DNA from: Streptomyces sp. S.PNR 29
Lineage (GTDB): Bacteria > Actinomycetota > Actinomycetes > Streptomycetales > Streptomycetaceae
NCBI RefSeq assembly: GCF_030386795.1
Contig: NZ_JANUQM010000011.1
Coordinates: forward strand, 248,001 to 312,000
DNA length: 64,000 bases
Direction: 5' to 3'
Made by a program: the position numbers and the translations under genes. Shown here in pieces: positions 26,832 to 35,735 of the stretch (position 1 is the stretch's first letter; every line of letters begins with the position of its first letter). A model generated the notes under the pieces. It saw only the letters and a list, made by a program, of their open reading frames with translations. It searched no databases and was not told where the DNA came from.

Positions 26832-27773
26832 CTATCTCGGTGCGGCCGTGGCGATCCGGCCGGGCTGGGAAGCGGCGAGCTCCGCTCCTACGCGGGCCGC
26901 GGTCTCGCGCAGCCAGATGTGGGCCGCGTCGTGGGTGTGCACCGGGTGCCACCACAGTGCCTCCTGGAGAGGGACTGCCCCGTAGGGAGGTTCCATGAGG
27001 CGTACGGCGGCCACGCCGCGCAGCAGCTCGGCCAGGCGCTGCTGTACCAGGGCGATCCGGCGGGTGCCGGCGACCAGGAAGGGCAGCGCCTGGAAGCTGT
27101 CGACGGAGATCTCCACGCGGGGATCGACACCGAGCATGCTCAGCTGCCGGGCGGCCGGAGCGTCGTAGGCGCGCTGGTAGACGACCCAGGGCAGCCGTGC
27201 CAGGTCGTCCATGGTCAGCTGGTCGCCGACTTCGTCGTTCGTCTCGGCGACCAGGAAGGCCCAGCGGTCGGTGAACAGGTCGACGGCGGGGAAACCGCTG
27301 ATGATGCCGCGCGGCATCAGCAGCCCGTCGGCCGTGCTGAGCAGCGGTGCCGTGTCCTCCGTGACGTCGATGGGCGTCCGCTGGAAGCGCAGCCGTACCC
27401 CGGGGGCCTCGGCGTGCACGGTCCGGGCGAGCTCGGCACCGAACACGGCGAGGGCGTAGTCGGAGGTGAGCAGGGTGAACTCGTGCTCCTCGCTGCCCGG
27501 GGCGAAGTCGGCCCTGCTGCTGAAGACCCGTTCCAGCAGGTCGCAGGCGGTCGAGGTGCGGTCCAGGAGAGCGCGGCCGAGGGCGGTCAGTTCGTACTGT
27601 TTGCCGACGCGCGCGAGCAGGTCGTCGTCGAAGTGGCGGCGCAGGCGTGCCAGGGCCGCGCTCATCGCCGGCTGACTGAGCCCGACGCGCTGCCCGGCGC
27701 GGGTGACGTTGCGTTCCTCCAGCAGAGCCCGCAGGGACAGGACGAGATTGAGATCGAGGCCGGAGAGGGACAC
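26832..27773 (-). CDS. LysR-family regulator of the divergent aromatic operon
   Basis: 313 residues from GTG at 27773. N-terminal winged HTH (LDLNLVLSLRALLEERNVTR, AGQRVGLSQPAMSAALARLR) and a two-lobe effector domain (about 90-305) with NodD/SyrM-like features (LLTSDYALAVFGAELARTVH, PRGIISGFP). It starts 130 bp from the FAH gene of the divergent catabolic operon, the classic LysR arrangement, so it likely activates that operon in response to an aromatic intermediate. Confidence 0.9.
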   Translation of the reverse strand: MSLSGLDLNLVLSLRALLEERNVTRAGQRVGLSQPAMSAALARLRRHFDDDLLARVGKQYELTALGRALLDRTSTACDLLERVFSSRADFAPGSEEHEFTLLTSDYALAVFGAELARTVHAEAPGVRLRFQRTPIDVTEDTAPLLSTADGLLMPRGIISGFPAVDLFTDRWAFLVAETNDEVGDQLTMDDLARLPWVVYQRAYDAPAARQLSMLGVDPRVEISVDSFQALPFLVAGTRRIALVQQRLAELLRGVAAVRLMEPPYGAVPLQEALWWHPVHTHDAAHIWLRETAARVGAELAASQPGRIATAAPR

Positions 27774-27848
27774 GACGCCTCCAGAACGAGGCCGCTTGCG
27801 GCGGCACCATTTGCACCACAGATGATCAACATGCAAAGAATCGATTTC

Positions 27849-27892
27849 CCAGATTACGCGGTGGCGGCCACATTGGTCCCACCGCAATCTGG
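27849..27892. promoter_or_regulatory. Long inverted repeat reaching the ribosome-binding site of the catabolic operon
   Basis: CCAGATTACGCGGTGG (27849-27864) pairs with CCACCGCAATCTGG (27879-27892), all 14 bases of the right arm matching around a 2-base bulge in the left arm. The right arm ends inside the GGAGG (27891-27895) in front of GTG 27904. It is either the LysR operator or an RNA hairpin that limits translation of the first gene. Confidence 0.55.
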
Positions 27893-27903
27893 AGGACATT
27901 CCC

Positions 27904-28899
27904 GTGAAACCCGCAGCCGCTTCCGCGTCCTTCTCCGGACCCTTCGCCCTTGGCGTCCTCTCCGCCCCTGACCAGGCGCCTTTCCCCGGTCTTGTGATCC
28001 CCCGGGGGCGCGTGCTGGATCTTCGTACGGCCCTCGGGGAGCCGGCCCTGACGGCCAGGGGGATCTACGACCGCTGGGACGAGATGCTCCCTCGCCTGCA
28101 TCAGCTCGCGACCGACGAGACGGCCGACTGGCGGCCGTTGGGGCACCTGCGGGTGCACGCGCCGGTCGAGCCCCGCCAGGTCTTCCAGTCCGGCGCCAAC
28201 TACCGGCAGCACGTGATCGACCTGGAAGTCGCCCACCGTGCCCCCGACGACCCCCGCACCGTAGAGGAGGCGCGCGCAGAGATCGCCGCGGTCATGGACC
28301 GGCGGGCGGCCGAGGACCTGCCGTACGTGTTCATCGGCCTGCCCAGCGCGATCACCGGCCCGTACGACGACGTCGTCCTCCCCTCCTGGGCCGAACAGCC
28401 GGACTGGGAGCTGGAGTTGGCGGCCGTCATCGCCAAGCCCGCCTACCGGGTGTCCATCGGGGAGGCCATGGAGTACGTCGCCGGCTACACGATCGCCAAC
28501 GACCTCACCGACCGCGCGACCGTCTTCCGCCGGGACATGAAGGCCATCGGCACCGACTGGCTGCGCTGCAAGAACGCCCCCGGCTTCACCCCGCTCGGTC
28601 CGTGGATCGTGCCCGCCGAGTCGATCGCCGACCCCGGGGACCTGCGGGTCACGCTGAAGCTCAACGGCGAGACCATGCAGGACGAGTCCACCAAGGACAT
28701 GCTCTTCGGGATCGCCCGGCTGGTGGCGTACATCTCCCAGACCGCCCGACTGCTGCCCGGCGACCTGGTACTCACCGGCAGCCCGGCCGGCAACGGCATG
28801 CACTGGGGACGGCTGCTGCGCGACGGCGACGTCATGGAGGGCTCGATCACCGGGCTGGGCGTGCAGCGCACCCGCTGTGTGGCGGAGGAGACATCATGA
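27904..28899 (+). CDS. Fumarylacetoacetate hydrolase (FAH)-family protein 1
   Basis: 331 residues from GTG. C-terminal FAH domain (about 95-325): QVFQSGANYRQHVIDL, the metal-site acids in WELELAAVIAK, GYTIANDLTDR, and GDLVLTGSPAGNG. Family members hydrolyse or decarboxylate/isomerise acylpyruvate-type ring-cleavage products using Mg/Mn. An insertion around residues 110-140 (RAPDDPRTVEEARAEI) is longer than in small FAH members. First gene of the operon, 4-bp overlap with the cyclase gene. Confidence 0.88.
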   Translation: MKPAAASASFSGPFALGVLSAPDQAPFPGLVIPRGRVLDLRTALGEPALTARGIYDRWDEMLPRLHQLATDETADWRPLGHLRVHAPVEPRQVFQSGANYRQHVIDLEVAHRAPDDPRTVEEARAEIAAVMDRRAAEDLPYVFIGLPSAITGPYDDVVLPSWAEQPDWELELAAVIAKPAYRVSIGEAMEYVAGYTIANDLTDRATVFRRDMKAIGTDWLRCKNAPGFTPLGPWIVPAESIADPGDLRVTLKLNGETMQDESTKDMLFGIARLVAYISQTARLLPGDLVLTGSPAGNGMHWGRLLRDGDVMEGSITGLGVQRTRCVAEETS

Positions 28900-29861
28900 G
28901 CCTGGACCGCCACGACCCCGAGGGCGCGATCGCCGAGGCCGCCAAGACGTACTCCAACTGGGGACGTTGGGGTGAGGACGACGTGCTCGGCACCCTGAAC
29001 CTCCTCGACGAGGACAAGCGCCGGGAGGGTGCCGCCCTTGTCCGGCGGGGCGTGAGCTTCTCGCTGTCGCAGCGGTTCGACATGAACGGGCCGCAGAAGG
29101 GCTGGCGCCGCCGCACCAACCCCGTCCACACCATGCTGGACACGGGAACGGACGCGGCGCTGGGCAACCAGGGCTTCCCGCACGGCCTCGGCGGCGCCGA
29201 CGACGTGATCGCGATGCCCCTGCAGTGCTCCACCCAGTGGGACGGGCTCGGGCACATCTTCGACCACGGCAAGGCGTGGAACGGGCGGGCCGCCGAGAAG
29301 GTCGTCACCTCCGACGGCGACCTCGTCACCGGCATCGAGCACATGGCCCCGTACGTCGCCGGGCGCGGAGTCCTCCTCGACGTCGGCCGGATGATCGGCG
29401 ACGAACGAGGAGAACTGCCGGACGGTTTCGCGATCACCGAGGAACACCTGACCGCGACGGCCGAGGCGCACGGCGTGGCCGTAGGCCGCGGGGACATCGT
29501 CGTCGTCCGGACCGGGCGGCTGACGCGCGCCCGCCGCGAGAGCTGGGGCGACTACGCGGGCGGAGACTCTCCCGGCCTGTCCTTCACCACCGCCGGCTGG
29601 CTGCACCGCACCGAAATCGCCGCGATCGCCACCGACACCTGGGGCTTCGAGGTCCGGCCGAACGAGTTCGACGGCGCCTTCCAGCCGCTGCACCAGGTCG
29701 TCATCCCCCACATGGGCCTGCTGATCGGCGAGATGTGGGACCCCGACGCTCTCGCGGACGACTGCGCCCGCGACGGCGTGTACGAGTTCTGGCTCACCGC
29801 CGCCCCCCTGCCCATCACCGGAGCCGTCGGCTCCCCCGTCAACCCCGTCGCCGTCAAGTGA
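28896..29861 (+). CDS. Cyclase-family (kynurenine formamidase-like) hydrolase
   Basis: 321 residues. Cyclase-family markers include TQWDGLGHIFDHGKAWNG, with Asp and His metal ligands in place of the usual HxGTHxD, and GRGDIVVVRTGR. It belongs to the long-form branch (about 300 residues) found in aromatic degradation clusters rather than short tryptophan kynurenine formamidases. Probably a metal-dependent amide/lactone hydrolase acting on a ring-cleavage or ring-opened intermediate. ATG follows GGAGGAG and overlaps the FAH stop by 4 bp. Confidence 0.82.
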   Translation: MSLDRHDPEGAIAEAAKTYSNWGRWGEDDVLGTLNLLDEDKRREGAALVRRGVSFSLSQRFDMNGPQKGWRRRTNPVHTMLDTGTDAALGNQGFPHGLGGADDVIAMPLQCSTQWDGLGHIFDHGKAWNGRAAEKVVTSDGDLVTGIEHMAPYVAGRGVLLDVGRMIGDERGELPDGFAITEEHLTATAEAHGVAVGRGDIVVVRTGRLTRARRESWGDYAGGDSPGLSFTTAGWLHRTEIAAIATDTWGFEVRPNEFDGAFQPLHQVVIPHMGLLIGEMWDPDALADDCARDGVYEFWLTAAPLPITGAVGSPVNPVAVK

Positions 29862-29884
29862 CCTGCCCAACAAAGGAGTTGGCC

Positions 29885-31006
29885 ATGGAAGGAAAGGGAG
29901 TCCTGGTCATCGGAGGAGGTACCTCCGGCAACGTCATGACCGTGCTGCTGCGGCGGGCCGGCATCGACGTCGACCTCGTCGAGGTCAAGGAGGACTGGAA
30001 CGTACGCGGCTCCGGCATCACCCTTCAGGGCAACGCCCTGCGGGTGCTGCGCGAGATCGGCGTCTGGGACGAGGTCCGCGAGCACGGCTTCGGCTTCGAC
30101 GCCCTGGGGCTGACGACGCCCGACGGGACCGTGCTGCACGTCGGCGACGTCCTGCGCACCGGCGGAGACGACCTCCCCGCCACCCTGGGCATGCAGCGCC
30201 CGGTGCTCCAGCGCATCCTCGTCGACGCCGTCCGGGCATCCGGCGCGAACGTCCGGCTCGGCACCACCGCCGAGATCCTCACCGAGGACGACACGTCGGC
30301 GACCGTCCGGTTCAGTGACGGCACCGAGGGCCGCTACGACCTCGTCGTGGCCGCCGACGGCCTGCACTCCGCGACCCGCGCCGCCATAGGCATTGACGTC
30401 AAACCCGAGCCGACCGGCATGGCCATCTGGCGTGTCCCGGCGCCCCGCCCGGCCGGAGTGGAGTGCAGCGTCCTCTCCCACGGAGGACCCTGCTACATCG
30501 CCGGCTACACGCCCACCAGCGAGGACACGATCTACGCCTACCTGGTGGAGGCCGGCCGCGACCGCGCCACGATCCCGCCCGACTCCTACGCGCAGGAGAT
30601 GCGCCGCCTCGCCGAGGGCTACGGCGGTGCCTGGGACGAGATCCGCGACTCGATCACCGACCCGGCGCAGGTGAACTACACCTGGTTCGACCGCATGCTG
30701 GTCGAGGGGTCCTGGCACCGGGGCCGGGTCGTCCTCGTCGGCGACGCCGCGCACTGCTGCCCGCCTACGATGGCCCAGGGCGCGGCGATGGCCATGGAGG
30801 ACGCATGGGTGCTGTCCCAGCTGCTGACCAGCGGATCCGCGTGGGACGAGGAACTGCTCACGCACTACTACGAGCGGCGGATCGACCGGGTCCGGATGGT
30901 CGTCGAAGCGTCCGTGCAGATCGGGCAGTGGCAGCTCGACGGCGTGCCCGGTGACGTGCCCGGGCTGCTGGACGCCACCCTGCCGGTGCTCAGGGAGCTG
31001 CCGTGA
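29885..31006 (+). CDS. FAD-dependent aromatic monooxygenase (PHBH fold)
   Basis: 373 residues. Motifs in order: GxGxxG-type FAD site VLVIGGGTSGNVMTVLLRRA (about 5-25), VAADGLHSATR (DG motif, near residue 157) and the second FAD site VVLVGDAAHCCPPTMAQGAA (GD motif, near residue 283). Class A flavin hydroxylases of this kind ortho-hydroxylate phenolic acids with NAD(P)H and O2, creating a substrate for ring cleavage. AAAGGAG precedes the ATG; the stop overlaps the next gene's GTG by 4 bp. Confidence 0.9.
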   Translation: MEGKGVLVIGGGTSGNVMTVLLRRAGIDVDLVEVKEDWNVRGSGITLQGNALRVLREIGVWDEVREHGFGFDALGLTTPDGTVLHVGDVLRTGGDDLPATLGMQRPVLQRILVDAVRASGANVRLGTTAEILTEDDTSATVRFSDGTEGRYDLVVAADGLHSATRAAIGIDVKPEPTGMAIWRVPAPRPAGVECSVLSHGGPCYIAGYTPTSEDTIYAYLVEAGRDRATIPPDSYAQEMRRLAEGYGGAWDEIRDSITDPAQVNYTWFDRMLVEGSWHRGRVVLVGDAAHCCPPTMAQGAAMAMEDAWVLSQLLTSGSAWDEELLTHYYERRIDRVRMVVEASVQIGQWQLDGVPGDVPGLLDATLPVLRELP

Positions 31007-32079
31007 CGGCCCACCCGCCCCCGGCTACCGCTGTGAGCCGCCCCCAGCCCGACCACCGCCCCTCGCCGAGCGGTGACGTGCGCACTTCGCCGACTGTCGA
31101 CGTACACGCGCACGTCCTGATCCCGGAGGTCGAGGCCCTGGTGGCCGGCCTGCCGGGCCTGGCGAAGGCCAAAGCCCTCGACGCCCGCCGCAACGGGCCC
31201 GCGGCCCTGGCCGTCAGCGGCCCCATGGTCGCCGAGCGCATCCCGAGGCTGACGGACGTCGCCGTACGACTGGCCGCGATGGACGCGCAGGGCGTGGACG
31301 TCCAGCTGGTCAGCCCGTCCCCCTCGCACTACCACTACTGGGCGGACGAGGAGACCGCGGAGAAGGTGTACCGGCTCGCGAGCGAGGCGACGGCCGCCCA
31401 CTGCGCCCAGGCGCCCGGCCGGCTGCACGGTCTGGGCCTCGTCCCCCTGCAGCACCCGGAATCGGCGGTGCGCGCGCTCGAATTCGCCGTGGATCTGGGC
31501 CTGTTGGGTGTCGAAATCTCCTCGCACGCGCCGGGCCGGGAGCTGTCGGATCCGGCGTACGAACCCTTCTGGACCCGGGCCGAGGAGACGGGCGCGATCC
31601 TCTTCCTGCACCCCTTCGGCTGCACGCTCGACGAGCGCCTCGACCAGTGGTACCTGTCCAACACCGTCGGCCAGCCCACCGAGAACGCCGTCGCGCTCTC
31701 GCACCTGATCTTCTCCGGGGTGCTGGACCGGCACCCGGAGCTGAAGGTGATCGCCGCGCACGGCGGCGGCTATCTGCCCACGCACATCGGCCGCTCCGAC
31801 CACGCCTGGTCGACCCGCTCCGACGCGGGCGCCGGCTGCGCCCACCCGCCCAGCAGCTACCTCAAACGCTTGTACTTCGACTCGCTGGTCCACGACCCGC
31901 AGGTACTGCGGGCGTTGGTCGGCGCGGTCGGCCCGGACCGTGTGCTGCTCGGCTCCGATTTTCCCTTCGACATGGGCACCGAGGACCCCGTCGGCGCACT
32001 ACGCGCCGCACGCCTGCCCGACGACGACTTCCATGCCGTGCGCGGTGGCAACGCGACCACGCTGCTGCGCCTGAACTGA
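31003..32079 (+). CDS. ACMSD-like amidohydrolase (probable aromatic-acid decarboxylase)
   Basis: 358 residues from GTG. Amidohydrolase-2 family TIM barrel: VDVHAHVLIP (metal HxH, near residue 35), LFLHPFGCT, VIAAHGGGYLPTHIGRSDH and LLGSDFPFDMG with the final metal-binding Asp. Relatives include aminocarboxymuconate-semialdehyde decarboxylase, gamma-resorcylate and 5-carboxyvanillate decarboxylases, which remove CO2 non-oxidatively with Zn or Mn. In this operon it would decarboxylate an aromatic acid or its ring-cleavage product. Confidence 0.87.
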   Translation: MTAHPPPATAVSRPQPDHRPSPSGDVRTSPTVDVHAHVLIPEVEALVAGLPGLAKAKALDARRNGPAALAVSGPMVAERIPRLTDVAVRLAAMDAQGVDVQLVSPSPSHYHYWADEETAEKVYRLASEATAAHCAQAPGRLHGLGLVPLQHPESAVRALEFAVDLGLLGVEISSHAPGRELSDPAYEPFWTRAEETGAILFLHPFGCTLDERLDQWYLSNTVGQPTENAVALSHLIFSGVLDRHPELKVIAAHGGGYLPTHIGRSDHAWSTRSDAGAGCAHPPSSYLKRLYFDSLVHDPQVLRALVGAVGPDRVLLGSDFPFDMGTEDPVGALRAARLPDDDFHAVRGGNATTLLRLN

Positions 32080-32105
32080 CCCCCACACAGGAGGAAATCC
32101 GCACC

Positions 32106-33044
32106 ATGAGCGCACGCTTGCTCACCCATCTGCGACACGTCGACCTCGCCGTGCCCGACTACGACAAGCAGCTCGACTTCTACGCCGGCGTCTGGGGCCT
32201 GACCAAGGTCGCCGAGGACTCCGGCATCTCCTTCCTCGCCGCCGAGGGCAGCCCCGAGCAGTACGTCGTACGGCTGCGCAAGGCCGACGAGAAGCGCCTC
32301 GATCTTGTCTCGTACGGCGCAGCGAGCGCGGCGGACGTGGACACCCTCGCCGAACAACTCCTCGCGGGAGGTGTGCAGTTGATCTCCCAGCCGGGCAAGA
32401 TCGACACACCCGGTGGCGGCTACGGCTTCCGCTTCTTCGACGTCGACGGCCGCACCGTCGAAGTCTCCGCCGACGTGGACGTACGGCAGCACCGCAAGAT
32501 CGAGGAGAAGGAGGCCATCCCGGTCAAGCTGTCGCACGTCGTGCTGAACTCACCGGACCTCGACAGGACCCGCGCGTGGTACGAGACCCACCTCGGCTTC
32601 CGCCACTCCGACACGCTCAGCTCGCCGTACGTCGGTGACGTCATGCACTTCATGCGCATCAGCAACCAGCATCACTCCATGGCCATCGCCAAGGGCCCGC
32701 ACACCTCCCTGCACCACGTCTCCTTCGAGATGCGCGGCCTGGACGAGTACATGCGCGGCTCGGGGCGGGTGATGCGGGCCGGGTTCAAGAAGGTCTGGGG
32801 CCCGGGACGGCACATGGCGGGCGACAACACCTTCACGTACTTCCTGGACCCGCACGGCAACACCGTCGAGTACACGACGGAACTGGAGCTGCTGGACGAG
32901 GACACCTGGCACCCCCACGTCTACGACTTCTCCCAGCCCGAGGTCACCGACCAGTGGGGCACCGCGAACCCGATGAACGAGCTGGTCGCCAAGGAGTCCT
33001 TCAACGACGTCGACCGCGGCTGCTTCGTCGCCCCGCCGGTCTGA
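32106..33044 (+). CDS. Type I (VOC) extradiol ring-cleavage dioxygenase
   Basis: 312 residues with two vicinal-oxygen-chelate modules (about 9-125 and 140-265). The catalytic second module keeps the 2-His-1-carboxylate iron ligands: LSHVVLNSP (H144), LHHVSFE (H204) and TVEYTTE (E255). It cleaves a catecholic intermediate next to the diol, the central step of the operon. C-terminal 45 residues (HPHVYDFSQPEVTDQWG) extend beyond the minimal fold. ATG follows AGGAGG. Confidence 0.88.
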   Translation: MSARLLTHLRHVDLAVPDYDKQLDFYAGVWGLTKVAEDSGISFLAAEGSPEQYVVRLRKADEKRLDLVSYGAASAADVDTLAEQLLAGGVQLISQPGKIDTPGGGYGFRFFDVDGRTVEVSADVDVRQHRKIEEKEAIPVKLSHVVLNSPDLDRTRAWYETHLGFRHSDTLSSPYVGDVMHFMRISNQHHSMAIAKGPHTSLHHVSFEMRGLDEYMRGSGRVMRAGFKKVWGPGRHMAGDNTFTYFLDPHGNTVEYTTELELLDEDTWHPHVYDFSQPEVTDQWGTANPMNELVAKESFNDVDRGCFVAPPV

Positions 33045-33151
33045 CCCCCCTCGAACCCCGGGGACGCGGTGGCCCTGTCACCGCCCTGACGCCCCTTGCC
33101 GCGTCCCCGGCCTCGACCGCTGTCCAAGATCGCCGGAGCCGGGAGCCGTGC

Positions 33152-34123
33152 ATGCGTTTCGCCACCTATGAACACCGACACCAGCGCCGGGTCGCCGTCG
33201 TGGAGGAGGACGGCACCCTCCACCCTGTTCTCGGCACGCGCTCGCTCACGGAGCTGATCCGCTGCGGCGACGGACTCGACGCGCTCCTGCGCGCCGGCGC
33301 CGCCGCGCTCGACGTCCCGCCGGGCCCTCACGTGTCCGAGGTGCGGCTGCTGCCACCGCTTCAGCCGCCCACCGTGCGGGACTTCGTCACCTTCGAGGAA
33401 CACGTCGAAGGCGTACGGCGGTCCGTGGACGGCGTCGGCGGGGTGCCCGAAGCCTGGTACGACGCCCCGACGTTCTACTTCACCAACCCGTACGCCGTCA
33501 TCGGCGCCCACGACGACGTCCCGGTGCCGCCGGGCAGCGACGTCCTCGACTTCGAGCTGGAGGTCGCCGCCGTCATCGGCCGGGAGGGGCGGGACCTCAC
33601 GCCAGAACAGGCACGGGACCACATCATCGGCTACACGGTCTTCAACGACTGGTCGGCCCGCGACCTCCAGTCCCGCGAGATGCAGGTCCGCCTCGGCCCC
33701 TGCAAGGGCAAGGACACGGCCACTACCCTCGGCCCGTACCTGGTCACCGCCGACGAGCTGGAGCCGTACCGCGACAGCGACGGCTTCCTGCGCCTCGCCC
33801 TGACCGCCGAGGTCAACGGCGAGGTCGTCGGCACGGACCTGCTGTCCAACATGAGCTGGACCTTCGAGGAGATGGTCGCCTACGCCTCCCGCGGCACCGT
33901 CGTCCGCCCCGGCGACCTGCTCGGCTCCGGCACCTGCGGCAACGGCGGCTGCCTCGCCGAGCTGTGGGGCGTCCGGGGCGAGCAGTCCCCGCCGCCACTG
34001 AAGCCGGGTGACACCGTCACCCTCACCGTGGAGGGCATCGGCACCGTCTCCAACACCGTGGTCCCAGGCAGGAACCCGGACCCGCTGCCGACCGCCCGCC
34101 GCCGCAGCCGGGAGCGGCCGTGA
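33152..34123 (+). CDS. FAH-family protein 2
   Basis: 323 residues. Short N-terminal domain, then FAH fold: VRDFVTFEEHVEG, FYFTNPYAVIGAHDDV, FELEVAAVIGREG (metal acids), GYTVFNDWSARDLQ and DLLGSGTCGNGGCL. This resembles acylpyruvate/fumarylacetoacetate hydrolases of the 320-residue class and is clearly different from the first FAH in the operon, so the two probably act at different steps (hydrolysis versus isomerisation/decarboxylation). ATG chosen after GGGAG; stop overlaps the SDR start. Confidence 0.88.
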   Translation: MRFATYEHRHQRRVAVVEEDGTLHPVLGTRSLTELIRCGDGLDALLRAGAAALDVPPGPHVSEVRLLPPLQPPTVRDFVTFEEHVEGVRRSVDGVGGVPEAWYDAPTFYFTNPYAVIGAHDDVPVPPGSDVLDFELEVAAVIGREGRDLTPEQARDHIIGYTVFNDWSARDLQSREMQVRLGPCKGKDTATTLGPYLVTADELEPYRDSDGFLRLALTAEVNGEVVGTDLLSNMSWTFEEMVAYASRGTVVRPGDLLGSGTCGNGGCLAELWGVRGEQSPPPLKPGDTVTLTVEGIGTVSNTVVPGRNPDPLPTARRRSRERP

Positions 34124-34887
34124 ACGATCCGCACCCCAAGAGGCTCCTCGGCAAGGTCGTCGTCGTCACCGGCGCCGCGCGCGGCCAGGGCGCCGCCGAG
34201 GCCGAGGCCCTGACCCGCGAAGGCGCCCGCGTCATCGCCACCGACGTGACCGAGGCCCCCGGCTGCCGCCGCCTCGACGTCACCGACGAGGAGCACTGGG
34301 CGGAGCTGGCCGCCGAAGTGAGGGAGTCGTACGGCCAGGTGCACGGCCTCGTCAACAACGCGGGCATCACCTGGCGTGCCCGCCTCGGCGAAGTCAGCCC
34401 CGACGACTTCGCCCGCGTCCACGCCGTCAACGTCACCGGCCCGCTGCTGGGCATCCAGCACCTGACGCCGCTGATGCCGCCCGGTTCGTCCATCGTCAAC
34501 GTCGGCTCCACCGCCGCGCTCAGCGGCCACTACCCGGTCGCCTACACGACCAGCAAATGGGCGCTGCGCGGCCTGTCGAAGACCGCCGCCACGGAGCTCG
34601 GCCCGCGCGGCATCCGCGTCAACACCATCCACCCCGGTTTCATCGAGACCGAGATGACCGCCTCCGCCGCCCCCGCCTTCCGCGAGGCGAACATCCGCGA
34701 GACCCCGCTCGGCCGCACCGGCACGGTGGACGAGATCACCCCGCTCGTGGTCTTCCTCCTGTCCGACGAGTCCTCCTTCATCACCGGCGCCGAGATCCCG
34801 GTCGACGGCGGACTCACCGCGCACGGAGGCGTCAAGTCCATTTCGGACGCTCTGAGTTCGACTGCTGTGGGCCCGGCGGCGAACTGA
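34120..34887 (+). CDS. Short-chain dehydrogenase/reductase
   Basis: 255 residues from GTG, coupled to FAH 2. Classical SDR: cofactor site VVVTGAARGQGAAEA (TGxxxGxG, about 15-29), NNAG, catalytic Ser in NVGSTAAL, YTTSK (Tyr-x3-Lys) and PGFIETEM. An acidic DV after the second strand (IATDV) points to NAD(H). It probably oxidises a side-chain or cyclic alcohol in the pathway. Last gene of the operon; no clear terminator follows. Confidence 0.92.
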   Translation: MNDPHPKRLLGKVVVVTGAARGQGAAEAEALTREGARVIATDVTEAPGCRRLDVTDEEHWAELAAEVRESYGQVHGLVNNAGITWRARLGEVSPDDFARVHAVNVTGPLLGIQHLTPLMPPGSSIVNVGSTAALSGHYPVAYTTSKWALRGLSKTAATELGPRGIRVNTIHPGFIETEMTASAAPAFREANIRETPLGRTGTVDEITPLVVFLLSDESSFITGAEIPVDGGLTAHGGVKSISDALSSTAVGPAAN

Positions 34888-35735
34888 AGAAGGCTGGTGG
34901 GCAAAGCGGTCGGTCCTGGCGCCGGCACGAATTGCGGTCAGAACGCGCGGAGGCGCTGCGCTTCGCGGCCGCGGGTATGACCGCAGTCGACGGCGACCTG
35001 CGATACGAGCAGGCGCCTGCGACGTTTGCGGCGGCCCATGGATTCCCTGCGCCGGCGAGTGCCCGGCGACCCACGTCGCCGGGCCGCACACGGTGTGCGG
35101 TCGCGGCGCAACATGCCCGTGAGGCCCACAGCCTTCCTGACCGGTTCGCTCACCGCCCGGGGACCGCACTTCCCCGAGCTTTCAGGTGCACTCCCCAGGC
35201 ACCCGACGGTGTTCTCGCGTGGAGGCGCACCGCGACGGTTCGGTCGCCGTGGCCTCCGCGCCCGGCGAAACCCGCGAATTCCTGGGCCGATCGCATGTCC
35301 GGGAGCACGGCTCCTTCACACCGGCCGCCCTCCTCCAGGTCCCGCGCGGGGACCGACACGGCCTCGATGCTGCGTCCCCTGACTCCCTCCCTCGGATTGT
35401 GAACCGATCGGGGCTCTCATCCGTGCTCATGATAGATCGGATGTCTTGTTCGGTTCATGGAGTGGGAGGAGGGCTTCTGTCCGGCGGTCTCGCGTGGGCG
35501 GCCACACGGAGCGGCTCGGCCTCCACCTGCTCTGTCAGAAGCGTTGACGCCGAACAGAATCGCCCATACCTTCGGCGCCCGAGCTCTGACGTTGTCTGGA
35601 GGCCGGACGAGCCATCCGCGTCGAACCCGCGGTTCTCACAGTTCAGATGGTCGGTTGCGCCGAAGCTCATCGCTCATCCACTGACCTTCTCTCTTCAACG
35701 AAATCGGTCATGACCAAACAACCCCAGGAGAACGG
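34888..35735. other. 848-bp interval without a recognised gene
   Basis: No frame here shows a family I recognise. A rightward frame around 35220-35400 has protein-like composition but no domain, and could be a gene relic. The right end holds the leader of the next gene, including the 10-bp palindrome GGTCATGACC at 35706-35715 just before its ribosome-binding site. Confidence 0.5.

Noticed and set aside
35186..35713. Possible gene between the SDR and GH59 genes
   Set aside because: No recognisable domain, no good ribosome-binding site, and composition changes along the frame; recorded only as an interval.
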